64,000 bases of DNA, taken from Arthrinium phaeospermum. Taxonomy: Eukaryota; Ascomycota; Sordariomycetes; Amphisphaeriales; Apiosporaceae. A program made the position numbers and the translations under genes. The first letter of the stretch is position 1, and the number at the start of each line of letters is the position of its first letter. Positions 9,841 to 22,800 of the stretch are shown piece after piece. The DNA lies in NCBI GenBank assembly GCA_006503535.1, contig QYRS01000006.1, positions 372,001 through 436,000 on the forward strand, in the 5' to 3' direction. A model generated the notes under the pieces. That model was not told the DNA's origin and did no database searches. It worked only from the letters and a program-made list of their open reading frames with translations.

Positions 9841-12800
9841 TCAGATTGTCATGATGTCTGCAAAAGGTTTATCATACGACATGAGAGCTGTCCGTAGACG
9901 CGAACTAGGTTCGACATCGAACCTGGCACTGCCACTAGTGGTATTAGCATTGTCGAACAGTCTCAGAAGTCCATGGTCCCTCTCGTGTGAGAGTTGTTGC
10001 GAAACGCCCTCAAAGCCTGTGCGATGAAAAGGGCAGTGAAGAAATCCGCATTTATAAGGCCGTGTACCGTACCACCTTCGTATCCTGACAAGGTTGGAGG
10101 TCGGACCTTCATCTTCTCGACAAGAAAGATACGGCAAACTAAGATAGAATTGGACCGATACTCTTGACGTGGTCAGCGGATGGATTTCCATCCATGGAGC
10201 GTCCAAGGCCATTCGGTGCTCAGAAGATTCCGTCATTCGACGAAATTCCTTCATACGATGCAGCAGACCATCCAGCTCTGGGAAGTACTTTGAGAAAGAA
10301 CCAGAGAGAAATGACGCGTTGTCGTCACCAGTGGGTAAAGAAAGATTTTGTCTGGCATTGAACAGCTTTTCAACTTCCGTTGCCACTGCCTCCATTGCTG
10401 CCTCATCGTCGGGTGTTTCGTCGAGATAATAGCGTATCAGGTGGTCCCACATGTTAAAGGCGAACCAGTCTAATACATAGTCCCCGTTCAGAATGTGCTG
10501 ATAGAACTGATCATCTGCTAAGTCCAAGTTGTGGTGTGGTTGGCACAGATAAGTGATGCAACGACTGGCGAGGTCAAATGCGGCCAAGTCTAGTTGGATG
10601 AAGTCAGTGACTTTCGGACTGAACAGATACCTGACTTATGGTCAGTACTATGCTCAGAATGCTGAGCGGAAAGGTTTCCTAATGAGTGTTGCACGAACTC
10701 TGTAACAGTGAAGTGGACAAAACGGGCGTATTCGTTGGCAACTTCGACGATTGGGCCACAAATCTCGACTATGTCAAGATTTCCAAGCAGTCGACCGCCT
10801 TTTGTTGGTCTTTTCACGTCGATGCTCAGAGCTTGTTGTATCTCCTGAACGGTGAGGGGTGTGGGGGCGCATGCAATCCATCCAAGGATTGCCCGTGCCT
10901 TTTCCCTGCGCCCTGCGATCTTCGAAGTGTTGATTTTCTGCAGAATCCTGCCATATCTATGCAAGTACATTTCAGTCAGTCGGTCCATTGGTCTCCAGGA
11001 AAACGTCAAATACTCACGCATCTTCAAGCGTTTCTGGCAGAACTGTGAGCTCGTTGCGAATGTCTTCGATTTGATCAAGGTCTTCTATACTACTGAGCAC
11101 GATGCTAGCATAGAGGAACATTCCTTAGCAATTCTGTTAGCGCATAAACCACATCTGTTAAGGAAGAAAGTTACAATACCTTTTGCTTTGAATGCAAGTG
11201 GCTTCAGACAAGCTTCAATCTCAACCATCTCCTCAGGCCAAAAGCCGCGTCTTGCAAACCACGATACCATCGCCTCATGCACGAATGCTTGGATACCAGG
11301 AGTATTCTGCTTGTCTATCGGCAGACTAGTCGCTTTTGTGTCTAATTTTGCCACTAGATCTGCTTCTGGCCGACTGCTTATGAAAACCTTCGTCTCGGTT
11401 GACTCTCCCAACACCAGTGTCAGCTGGTCTAACAGCAGAGAACGTTCGAACCTATCCATTTCATCCAGACCGTCCAGGATGAGGTATGTTGGCCCAGCAC
11501 GAGCAAGGACGGTGGAGAGAAAAGTCCTGGTGGCTTCAAGAGTCTTGCTTGTTTCCGCCGAGTACGACTGGCACACGACCGCTTGCAAGTCGTAGTCATC
11601 GGAGACCACTTGAAAGGCGAAAGATTGAAGGACGGAAAGAGAAGTCGCGCGCGTGGCATCGCTGTAGCTGAGAAATACAACGGCTTTTCTCGTCGTGGAG
11701 GTCAGTGAAAGCGCCTTGGCGACGATGATTGCTATGAACGTTTTCCCTGATGCGACGACGAAAGTGTGAGTACGTCAACTCAACAAATCAAGAAGCGCCT
11801 TGAAGCGTAAACAACAAAACAAACTTTTCAACTAAGAGATCAAAGATGCGAGAAGGCAAACGTACCGGCGCCAGGAATGCCCTGTAGCCACAGGATATTT
11901 GATGTTGACGACGATGGATCCTTCCACTCTTGAAATATCGGATTATCCAAAAGCCACTTCTCGGTTCCCTTGCAGACTCGCCCTTGAAACTCAAGGCATT
12001 TCTCGCTGTATAGCTTCGGACCCACGTCGGTTTTGATGCGGTGGAACTCATCATGTTGTCGGCGTACCCTTTCTTCTTCAAAGTGGTTCATAGCTCGTAC
12101 TCGTGCCTCGTGCTCGAGTTCAATGTGTTCTAAGCGTACCTCGTTCCGAAGAAGACGCGTGTGACGATCGATTAGTGACATGACGACCTTGATCTTAGCG
12201 TAGTGCGTGGGCCAGACAGTCTGGAAAATGTATTTCCAACCTTGGTAGTATTTGTTTAGTATCACTTAACATATAGCTAGCGAACAATGACAGCACCTGT
12301 GGTCAACACTTACGAGGCATTTGGAAGAACTTCATGCAAACTAAGTAAAAGTCCTATCAACTCTCGGCGTTAGTGTTACTATTCTTGGACTAGATAGAAT
12401 AAAGAAAGAATAAATGGCATTTCTTAAATTAATAATAGTCCCTTTCTTTATAAAATGTAAAAGTAACGAAGTAAAAATATTAAAAAAGGCGGGGATAAAT
12501 TAAAAAATTATATATTAACCCTTTATAATATTTATATTATAAAGTAATTATTAAATAAAGGGGAATAACTATTATAATAATAATAAATATAAAAGTCGCT
12601 TATTAATATATTTTAAAAGAATAAGAATAGGACCTTTTTAAGAATAATATATTAATTAAATAATGCGCATTTTTTAAATTAATAATAGTCCCTTTCTTTA
12701 TAAAATATAAAGGTAATAAAATAAAAATATTAAAAAAGGTGGGAATAAATTAATAAACTATATATTAACCCTTTATAATACTCGTATTATAGCATAATTA

Positions 12801-13373
12801 TTAAGCGAAAGGGAATAACTATTATAATAATAGTAAATAAATATAAAAGTCGTTTATTAATATATTTTAAAAGAATAAGAATAAGACCTCCTTAAGAATA
12901 GCATGTTAACTAAATAACGCGGTAACGCGCTTAAACTCGGGTAATAGCTCGCTAATCTCCCTAAGTGTTTTTATAATGGCGTCGAAGGAACGCATCATGA
13001 CACTGGCCCACTGAAGCAAAAGCTTTATCGGGCCCTAAATCAAGGCTATAATGTCAGGTTTTACTTGCGCGAAAACCTCGATGACTGCTGCGTACTCCTT
13101 AAGACAGTCAATATAGGGCAATATCCTCTACAGGTCACGTAGATGCCCCTTTGAACCTGCTATATGTTAATATTCAATTATTATAGTAAAAGATTAAATA
13201 GAAATAGATAACTAACCTTGTTCTTCTTGGACTGCGGTCATGACAGTATAGACCTCGTCAACGGTGCTTCTCTCAATTTGCTGGCGTATTTGCTCGTCTT
13301 TTAGCTCAAGTAGGAATTTCGCCTTCGCCTGCTCGAAAGCGACGACGATCGGATCGTCGGGAGTCGATGCCAT
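9841..13373 (-). pseudogene. DUF7708-NACHT STAND receptor (fungal NLR), N-terminal half disrupted
   Basis: Minus-strand exons read as 13373-13217, then 13156 to about 12850 (damaged), 12353-12314, 12264-11866, 11746-11180, 11123-11018, 10956-10631 and 10589-9841. The last six keep phase. Parts seen are a DUF7708-type N-terminus (STPDDPIVVAFEQAKAKF, then EYAAVIEVFAQVKPDI), the NACHT P-loop GIPGAGKTF formed across an intron, Walker B YLILDGLDEM, the sensor VFISSRPE, a helical half, and a C-terminal Cys/His finger (KCGFLHCPFHRTGF). Such proteins act as cytosolic nonself or incompatibility sensors. The second exon has TAG stops at 13128-13130 and 13035-13037, further stops beyond, and is broken by the A+T-rich tandem repeat at 12416-12915. 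The intact downstream exons suggest recent decay. The frame could also start upstream at 13535, but the Met at 13373 fits the family. Confidence 0.8.
12416..12915. repeat. Two-copy tandem repeat (about 250 bp unit), extremely A+T-rich, RIP-like
   Basis: Positions 12421 onward and 12671 onward align at an offset of 250 bp, rising to 254 after a small insertion, through to about 12910. Shared landmarks are AATAATAGTCCCTTTCTTTA, TATATTAACCCTTTATAATA and GGGAATAACTATTATAATAA. Most differences between copies are C/T or G/A. The right-hand end of copy 2, read on the minus strand, still resembles receptor coding sequence (AILKEVLFLFF), so the duplication seems to have included part of the receptor exon. 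Tandem duplication followed by C-to-T decay is what RIP produces. Confidence 0.8.
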
Positions 13374-14067
13374 ATTGCGCTCACAAAGCTCCCGAGCAGC
13401 TAGAAGAAGAATCTCATACTTCAATACTGGGATATGGGTAAGTGAATTGGAACCTCGATCAAGTTCTAGGAGTTGCAACACAACCTTCGAGTTTCTTTTA
13501 TCTGCTCTGGCGGTGGCTATGCTAGACCCCCTCATTTCCGATGCATGTAAGCACAGCCTGAATTTTTATGCACCTAGTGAGCGGGCTTCGCATGCTCCCG
13601 CCAGTAATCGATCGAATAGGAAGCCACATGTCTCATAGGGCAGGAATCCCCAAGACGTTCCGATCACACGAGTCAATTCGGTAGCTAAGAAAGGCTTTCG
13701 CGGTTACACCGGTGTAGGGCGTAGCATCGGAGGGTGAAAGCTGGCAATGGGCTGATGTCTACGGGGGGGCTGACGGAAGAGTGCTGGCAGTCGGCTGTTA
13801 CGGGTGAAAAATGCGCCCCTCCGCCCACCACCTCATGAGCACGAAACGATTCTAGTTGGCTCTAGCATGAAACCAATCATCCTATCCGTCCTGTCGACAA
13901 TTGTTACATCACCGGTGTCTGTTATTCGAAGTGAACGTGGTATAACTATGTGTATGCACCATTGCCAGAAAGAATGCCAGCTAAGCATCAGGCTGGGTCC
14001 GAATTCATTAGGTAAACCCCAAGGGCAGTGGCATCTGCGATCTGCCCGACGTCGCGCTGCCAGTACT
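13374..14067. other. Intergenic, no gene recognised
   Basis: It lies between the start of the damaged receptor and the 3' end of the secreted protein gene. The receptor frame stays open upstream to 13535, which may be leader sequence. Nothing else is recognisable. Confidence 0.4.
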
Positions 14068-14967
14068 CTAGCCAAAGACGTTGGTTAGGACGTTCCCATA
14101 CTCGATGTACGACGACCCCATCTTCTCCACGTCGTAATCGTTCCAATACCCCGCCCCCTCGATGGACCCTCCGGCGAACCACCGCTCGAACTCATCCCGG
14201 GCCGCGGCGGGCGTGGTGCCCTCGTACGGTTTGGCGTCATTGACGACCCACTCGACGGGCGCGATCTTCATGCCGCCGAGCGCGCTCTTCCAGGCGGCCG
14301 GGTCGTTGCCCGCGCCGCCGTCGTAGACCTGCAGGTAGACGTGGTCCAGCAGCCGACCCTCGGCGTTGATGCGGCCCAGGGCGTCGGCCCAGAAGGCCCG
14401 GTTGGTGTAGGGCGCGATGGTGTACCTGAGGCCCATGCCGCCGAGCATCTGCGCGAAGGCGACGGTGCTGGTCATGTCGTAGACGCCCTCGTCGTCGTTG
14501 TTGAGGGCGTCGAAGTCCCACGCGGCCTGCAGGGCTGCGAAGTTGCGGTACAGCGTGGACTCGGGCCCCGTGCCCTCGGACGCCACCAGGTCGCGGATGA
14601 TTTGGAACGTGGTGTCGTGCGACACCAGGGAGACTTCGACGCGGTCCACCAGGCTGGAGGGCGACGTCTTAAAGGAGCGGATCTTGTCCGTGAGGGCGGA
14701 CCCGCCCGTGTAGGTGCCGTCGCTCACGACGGGGGCGTCGACGGCTTCGCCGGCGTCTCCTGTGGAGTAGTACACCAGGTCGCCTGCGTCGGTCAGGCCG
14801 ATGCGGAAGATGAGGAGGGTGTTGAAGCCCGAGGTCGTGAGGGCCGTGGTGTTGGACTGCAGGACGTCCTTGAAGAGGAACATGGTTTTGGGTGCGGCGG
14901 CGACAACTGCGCTTCCCAGCACGAGGAGCCAGGGCAGGGCCGCCAACAGGTTACAGGTGAAACGCAT
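14068..14967 (-). CDS. Secreted protein, GH18-like/TIM-barrel-like, function unknown
   Basis: A single exon of 299 residues. The first 25 residues (MRFTCNLLAALPWLLVLG and following small residues up to AAAPK) form a clear signal peptide, so export is expected. The mature part has motifs I associate with a fungal family often labelled 'coagulation factor 5/8 type' or GH18-like: FNTLLIFRIGLTDAGDLVYYS, WDFDALNNDDEGVYD, YTIAPYTNRAFW, VYLQVYDGGAGNDP and GYWNDYDVEKMG. The alternation of hydrophobic strands with acidic ends fits a barrel, but I cannot identify a certified catalytic pair, so hydrolase activity is only a guess. The start is chosen because the signal peptide begins at the first Met. 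Codon use is GC-rich, like the neighbouring housekeeping genes. Confidence 0.75.
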   Translation of the reverse strand: MRFTCNLLAALPWLLVLGSAVVAAAPKTMFLFKDVLQSNTTALTTSGFNTLLIFRIGLTDAGDLVYYSTGDAGEAVDAPVVSDGTYTGGSALTDKIRSFKTSPSSLVDRVEVSLVSHDTTFQIIRDLVASEGTGPESTLYRNFAALQAAWDFDALNNDDEGVYDMTSTVAFAQMLGGMGLRYTIAPYTNRAFWADALGRINAEGRLLDHVYLQVYDGGAGNDPAAWKSALGGMKIAPVEWVVNDAKPYEGTTPAAARDEFERWFAGGSIEGAGYWNDYDVEKMGSSYIEYGNVLTNVFG

Positions 14968-16416
14968 CGTGGATGAGATTTGTCTACGAGAGATCTTTCA
15001 ATCGGTGGTGAGGATTTATAGGTAGGCCGGGGGCGCAGATGCGGGTTACCGAGACCATTATGTACCGCGCGCCCTCCCCGGGACGGGCTTGCAGCGCGTC
15101 ATCATATAAGATGGTAATTGGTGGCAATAAAGGGGCATAATGGCCCGTCGGCAGATACGCATACATAAACAAGGATCTAATGCACCCTGGCCTGGATTCG
15201 GGTTCCTTGTTGTAGAGACTCGGCGCTGTAACCTTTCTATCCGACGTCTCCTGGTTTTTGCGGGGATCCATCTGGATCGGGTGTTCTGCCCCGTCGGCGG
15301 TTGTCAACCGTCGGCAGGTGGGCATGTGACATGATAGGGGCTGTGACAGTAGGACTGGCATTTCCTGCATTTGTGCAGCATTGCATGAATCATCCATTCT
15401 GGTAAGAAGTTCTGCTTTCTGCCGAAAATGAAAGGATTTGAAAGACAGTGGAAAGAGAGATTCATCTGTGAAATGCAATGGCGACTAAGCGCTTTGCAGC
15501 GTGTGGTGGCTCCCGTGAAGATGGAGTATGCGACCGCACTACAAGGCCCACATTCGATTTCCCGGCGGCAAATACGGTGGTGTCGTGCACGCCGCTCAGC
15601 CACGTCCCATGGCTCGACAGGGGAGACCAGCGATGTCATGCTCGAGGCTCAGCATGAGCTCGTGTGGACGCGCAAGGTCTACGTCGAACCCTCAAATCAA
15701 GCTACCATTATGTACTTCATTCAATGGATAAGGAAGGCTTGTACCTACATCTCACGGTTGGTTCTCCGGAAATGTGGGGTGCCGAACTCCGTCGTTAAGC
15801 GCTGGTGGGCCAGAAGCACGACGGTCAGTAGTTCTGTAGCTTCCACTTATTCAGGGGAACACTGTTCAAGAGGAATTAGGCTGTCTAGCACTAGGTAGAC
15901 GGCAATAAATGCAGGAGTGCATGATGTGCTGGGGGCGGCAAGCTACGCAAACCACGCAAACTCGACTCAATGTGAAGTTGCTGGAAGACGATGGCTAGTA
16001 TGTCTCCATGGAGGGCGGAAATGCGACTTGCTTCTCGTCCTAACCAGTGCTGACTCGAACGAGCCAAATTGGTCTTCAAGCATTCCGAATCTGTCACAGT
16101 GCCATTGCTGATATCGCAGCTGGTCGGTTGTTCCTGAGTAAGTAGCAGCCGGTCCTATTTCTGCCTTGACTGGCCATTCTGCAAGTAGTAGGGCCGATGC
16201 TTGAATTTGATGGTTGCGCCGTTGGGAGCCTCCACTAAATCTGCCGTTGGGTGTTGGATGTTTGGGTGGTCGCCCTGTTAATTGTCCCGCGCCCTTGCCA
16301 TGATCGTCGTTATCTTATCGGGCCCGGGCACTACAAAAGTTGGCGGGGTACAAGGTCGCAAAGCACCCAAAAACTCGAGACGGTTATTCCCAGTCCATCC
16401 GCACAAATTCGCGAAA
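14968..16416. other. Intergenic, no gene recognised
   Basis: About 1.45 kb between divergent genes. Several open frames exist, the longest 156 codons at 15428-15898 (+), but none has family motifs, a signal peptide or coding-like composition. The last 150 bp before 16417 look like the promoter and leader of the aminopeptidase gene. Confidence 0.4.
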
Positions 16417-17901
<1,485 letters not shown>

Positions 17902-18369
17902 GTTTCTGAAAATGATAACGATGACAACATGCTTGGGAATGATCCGCCGTGATTACGCCCTTTTCTATTTTCATCAACTGTCCAGAGACTTGCGTCAAGA
18001 CTGTAGTTACCCAAACAGCAAGTGCGTGTGTCCTGTAATCTTGATCGCAATGCAGGAGCATTCTAGTGAGCGCATTGCTCTCATCTGATCTTGGTAGGTC
18101 CACGGTCAATTCGATGAGCCAACATATGTTCTTTGTTCATCGCAATCGGTGGCGTGTTGGTCGTAGATATCGCAAACCAACCAAGCTGCGACAAACTTGA
18201 AATCACGAGAACAATGAAGCTGACCCCATAAAGTAACCCGGAAAGTGGTCTGAACTTGCCTCCTGCTCTGACCCAATATCAGCTCTTGATCCTTCCTCCC
18301 CTATCGTGCACTATCTTCTTCTCCAAAGTACGCACTCGGTATCCGTTTCTTATTGCCCAGAGCTGAACG
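17902..18369. other. Intergenic, no gene recognised
   Basis: It holds the 3' end of the aminopeptidase transcript and a CT-rich leader just before 18370 (CTTCCTCCCCTATCG and CTTCTTCTCC). No repeat or RNA gene is seen. Confidence 0.4.
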
Positions 18370-19155
18370 ATGGCTCAAATGGATAGTCCCTACAGGCTCA
18401 TGGAGAGCTACGCCAAGCTCCAAGGATCCTTCCCCATCTTAGAATCTTACTCTTTGCCGGAGGAGGTCCGTGAGCCAATAAGTTTAATAAAGGCGTGGTG
18501 TGATGAGTGGGAGGACCTGAGTATACCTGCTAGTCCGGTCGTGAGGTATCTCAAGGGAAGGGAATCAGCAAGACACCATACGCTGAAAGAAGCCATGGAT
18601 AGGGTCTTCGAGGCGTTTGCAAGCGAACCTGGTACGTCTGACAGACCCGTCCCAGCTTCTAGGTTATCTTGGTACCGCAGTTCCTACTTCACTGTAATGT
18701 CAGATGAATGCTGACATTGCTAACCCATCTTCACAGTCACAAGTCTGTCCCGGTCGAGGCAAGACCAAAACGATGCTCTGGCCGCACAAGCTCGCGAGGC
18801 CAGGGACAGGATCCAGCAGGCTGTACGGATGCTCAACAACCAGCCGGTTGCGGAACCAGACCGGCCGGTAGGTCCAACTGAACACCCAGAGTTACGCCGG
18901 TTCGACAACACGCAGGACGAGGAGAGGATCAAGATGGCTAGAGACAAGATACTGGCGGTTTGGAAGGGACTGATGATCTCAGGGCGGGAGGCCCTGAGCG
19001 GGGGCGTGCCCTCTGTGTTCGGGGAGTGGGACTTCTGGCGAGAGCTCGCTGGTATCGCAGGGCCCCGGGCGGGCGTCGTCATGGAGGCCATGTTCATCGC
19101 ATACGGACCGAGGCTTTGGGCTGGCGGGGCCTCCGGGAGGCGGCGCATCAGATGA
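18370..19155 (+). CDS. Unknown protein, 226 residues
   Basis: Two exons, 18370-18631 and 18737-19155, joined in phase by a GTACGT donor and a TTCACAG acceptor. I do not recognise the family. The product is soluble and mostly helical. Its charged middle (QNDALAAQAREARDRIQQAV) could form a short coiled coil, and the C-terminal half is Gly/Trp-rich (VFGEWDFWRELAGIAGPRAG) with a basic end (SGRRRIR). There is no signal peptide or membrane segment. The CT-rich leader, clean intron and in-phase join make it a real gene. It may be lineage-specific, and nothing in the neighbourhood hints at its role. Confidence 0.6.
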
Positions 19156-19601
19156 AACCGCTAGCCATCGTTGGTGGGTGGCGGCGTGTGTTCTTGCACG
19201 ATGTATCGTCATGACTGGAAATCAACTATAGGAGAAGAAGAACGACATGTTAACTGGACTTTCGTGCATGCTATCCACAAATTGGATCGAGCTCTACCTG
19301 ACGACCCCAAACTCATGCCACGAAGTTCTCTTGCTGTTGTGTTCTACTATCTGAAAAGGGGTATCTACGGCTCACATTTGCACATTGGCTGGCCGTAGTC
19401 ATCATGCTGACTCACATCAGCCGAGTCATGATTTTAATATTGCCCCGTCTTCTCATGGGGATATCTAGAAATCGTTGTTAAGTAATCTTCTTTCCTAATG
19501 CACATTTGTACGACGATTTCCAAACCGGCATCGTTTCGATTGCCGCAAGAGATGACCCTATCGAACAGCCCAAGACACACAATGAAGATATTTCCCCCCA
19601 C
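19156..19601. other. Intergenic, between convergent genes
   Basis: It lies between two 3' ends. No gene, RNA or repeat is recognised. Confidence 0.4.
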
Positions 19602-20476
19602 TCAGGGCTGCCCGTCTTCCCATTCCCCCGGAACAGGGCCCACCAAATCGCCAGGCGCGTTGCGGCGGTTTCTCGCCGGCCACGGCGACGGCTCAGCCGC
19701 CTCCGGCATGAACTCCTCCACCCGCCTAAAGGAATCCTCGAGCGAGAGCACACCGTACGGCTCGGGCAACTGCACGAGCAAGCCCTTCTCGCCGCGGGCC
19801 TCGGCCGCCTCGAACTTGGCCTGCCGCGCCGCCTTGATCACGGGGTCCGTCTCACAGCGCGCCAGCGCCTTCTGGTACACCCGCTTGACGGTCTCATCGT
19901 CGACGCCCTCGCGGGCCCCGAGGAGGCGGCGCGCCTCCCGCTTCCCGGGAAAGCGATCGTTGTCCCTGAACAGTTCCCCGAAGGCCATGAACTGCACCAG
20001 CAGCAGCTCCAACGCCTCGAGGGTCAGCGCTTCGACCGAGAACGACGGCGACTGCCGGACCATGTCGACCAGCTCCCGCGGCGTGCTGGCCGCGCCCCCG
20101 GTGGCGTCGCGGATCGCTTGGTGCAGCTGCTCGGGCGGCTCCCGGCCCATGACCTCGTACCGCTCGGCCAGGGTAAGGGAGTCCGGGTGGGCTAGGGCCC
20201 TGCCTACGATGTCGCCGCGGGCGAGGAAGAGGGCGCGCTAGGGTATCCCAGATTAATATCACCACCGTCTTCCCAGTCTCGTGCGTGCTCCAATGGAATA
20301 TTGCTTACCTCATCGTCGCTTAGTCTGTCATTATCCGTTTCGGCCTTTGCATAGAGCGCTTGGGAGATGTTCAGCCCTTCCCTGGGCCCACACAGCATTA
20401 GCCTGTTCCAGGTCAACTGGATACAGCCTTCGGGAAAGTACTCGCAGATGGTGTACGACGGCTTATAAAAACCCAT
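19602..20476 (-). CDS. Unknown protein, 267 residues
   Basis: Two exons on the minus strand, 20476-20309 and 20237-19602, joined at phase 0 by GTAAGC and CCCTAG. The first exon codes MGFYKPSYTICEYFPEGC and an acidic stretch ending AKAETDNDRLSDDE. The second gives a soluble helical domain with LARGDIVGRALAHPDSLTL, the segment SVEALTLEALELLLVQFMAF and a Pro-rich tail. I do not recognise the family and see no catalytic motif, signal peptide or membrane helix. The start is the first Met whose frame leads into the splice donor. An upstream in-frame Met also exists but lies in leader-like sequence. Confidence 0.62.
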
Positions 20477-22277
20477 CCTCGCGGTATATGTCGGGCGGGA
20501 GGCTACTGCAGTGGGGTGGGAGTAATGGGGGGCAAGGGGGTGCACGGTAAGACAAGGATAAAGGCGAAGAGGATAGACCGACCAGAACTGGGAGAGGGAA
20601 TGGTTTTTTTCTGGGAATGAGAGGAATGTATTCACCTTTCAATTTGCTGAAACGTCCGAGGATCTAGGCCGATTGTTGACTACCTATGATACTTATGATA
20701 CATTTAGGCAGCACTCATTAGTTACAAGTAAGATGGCCTGACCCTCATCTAGATCCACGCTCGGCCAAATGAGAAGTCCCGAGATCCAATTATATTGTTT
20801 CTTCCCGTCGCCAACTTCCTCCATAGCCAGGGAGCATGTCTTAGCAGGCCTCTGCCCGTCGCGAACTACGACATCGTGAACTGTACATACGCGGACTGCT
20901 GGGAGTGGAGCTCGCGTGTCCAAACTGCCTACTTCAGGTTGCATTTCCTTGTCTCGTCGTCAGGTGCAAGGAGGAGCGGCAATCTTTTACAAAGCATGGG
21001 GAAGTAGCGGGGCACTTCGAGAGACGCATCTAGCTGGTCAAGGCCGAGCCCACTCCATATCAATACTGATGGGCACGTGCTGGGAAAGCGAGGATGCGCA
21101 ATCGCGGGTTGGACAGATGGCAGGCACTCCGCAGAACATCGACTGTTCAATCATCTAATCAACTTGTGAGCCTACCATGGCGCACCGCACCACAAATTGA
21201 TGTCATTTTCCTCCGTGTGGCCTGAGGTTGCAGGGCTACGATAGCCAACCTTATCGGCTCTAGCCAGATGAATTATCCAAAGTTACCTGAAGAGGTGGGC
21301 ACGCACGAGTGCTCCCAACCCATATCATAGGGACTAGGTTGCCAACATGTGCACTGCAATTGCAAAACATACATGTACCTACTTACCCGCAGTCCAGAGG
21401 TGGATTTTTCAAGCAGGAGGGAGGAAAATGGACTGACGTGGTTTCGCAGAGTAACCACTCCGTTTCTGTTTTGCAGTTGTATTTTGCCAACATCTCAATA
21501 CCAAATGTATCGATGGTTCAGCGGCCAGCGGCAATCAAAGAAAAGGTACATGTAAGTTTTGCTCGTCAGGACGAGCCTTGTATCTCATCAGGTCGAATGA
21601 TGCTGCCTCGCATTATGTCCTGGCTATGTTTGCAGCCAAAGAGAAGGTATTTCTCATCCCACTGCCTCGCCTTCCAATGTGCTCAAATGTGCAGGTCGCT
21701 TGTTGCATTGGGTGTCTTCCCACAGACGCGAGGCGTCACATTGTTGCCCTGGTCGACCAGTAGGTAGTGCTTACTTGACCAATCCATATGTATTATTGCA
21801 ATCCCCAATGAGATGGCCATGCCAGACTCTTGCAACTTCCTGTTGATGCATGTGGTTGTGCGGCATCGCGAATAGTAATGATCACCTTGCTGGCCACCCA
21901 TCACAACTGCAACTGCTTGGTCCCAGGAGATGGAAGGGACCCAGGCCACATTTGCGCGAAGTCTCCAAACTGGACGGGAAGCTGTCGAGCAACATTCGCG
22001 GCAGCTGCCTTCGCTATGACGACAATTGGTTATCAGCAGACGTGATGGCCTGCTGCAACTTGCTTCGTTTTCTAGGAATCGCACTCCTGCATCGTGCCTC
22101 TTGTCCGGCAACTTCCCAAGACAAGGAGGTTTGTTGGGAAGGTCGCCAGGTCGCCAATGTGCCCAATTCCTCTAGATCCCTAACCTATAAATACCCATGG
22201 ATTTTCCCATCTGCCTCCATTCTTGTCCATCATCCAACACATCCCCAACACATCAACTCCCACCTCTTTTCTCGTTC

Positions 22278-22604
22278 ATGAACACTCTCTTGATCTCAAT
22301 TCTTCACAAGTCATTCGTCCTTTGGGTATTTCTCTCTCTCTTCCGCTGCGACGCCTACGCTGTCCAAGCCTCTACAAATGTCCATCACGTCGGCCACTCT
22401 CCATCAGTTTGGCTACTCGCCATCTCGTCGGCCACCCGTCAGCCATCCGCATCACTTGCCCACAGTTTTCCCCTTCTCACTTGGGATTTCGATCTTGACC
22501 TCAGTTCTTGTCGGGTCCTTCTCATGTCCACCGCCAGCGGCGAGCAGCATCTTGGACAGGCGACGTTTCGTCATCATCGGTCACTGTTCCGATTATCCCT
22601 TTGA
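22278..22604 (+). CDS. Possible small protein with signal-like N-terminus (weak)
   Basis: A 108-codon frame. The first 27 residues include a hydrophobic stretch (SFVLWVFLSLFRCDAYA) that could be a signal peptide. A TATAAATA lies about 85 bp upstream and the sequence between is CT-rich, as in a fungal leader. Against it, the rest is low-complexity Ser/His/Leu-rich without motifs, and the diverged second copy of its 3' part does not preserve a frame. It may be a non-coding transcript. Confidence 0.2.
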   Translation: MNTLLISILHKSFVLWVFLSLFRCDAYAVQASTNVHHVGHSPSVWLLAISSATRQPSASLAHSFPLLTWDFDLDLSSCRVLLMSTASGEQHLGQATFRHHRSLFRLSL

Positions 22605-22800
22605 CTTCCTCTTCTCCAGCCTACCTTCCGGTCGACGAGCTGGAATCACCCAGTTCTCACAAACTAAAGGCAGGTGGCTTGAGAACATCAGATACTTATG
22701 ATGCCAGGCATTCTCTGGTGGGGAACCGCTGGGGGATGGTCCTGGCAGTTGATTATATGTTTAGTGACAGTTATTCCTTTCGACCACCTTGCGGGCAGCT
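22490..22800. repeat. Diverged direct duplication, copy 1
   Basis: It matches 23215-23520 over several blocks in the same order: CCTCAGTT, CGGCGAGCAG, TCATCATCGG, ATCCCTT, then AGCTGGAATCACCCAG (22638 here and 23362 in copy 2, offset 724), and later TCGACCACCTT. Spacing between blocks is nearly kept. No coding frame is shared. Confidence 0.55.

Noticed and set aside
9841..9882. A short intron (GTATGA to ACAG) that would remove the TGA between receptor and helicase
   Set aside because: It would be only about 41 bp and its phase does not match the helicase frame, so it does not explain the stop.
15428..15898. 156-codon plus-strand frame
   Set aside because: No homology-like motif, no splice or leader context, and residues look random.
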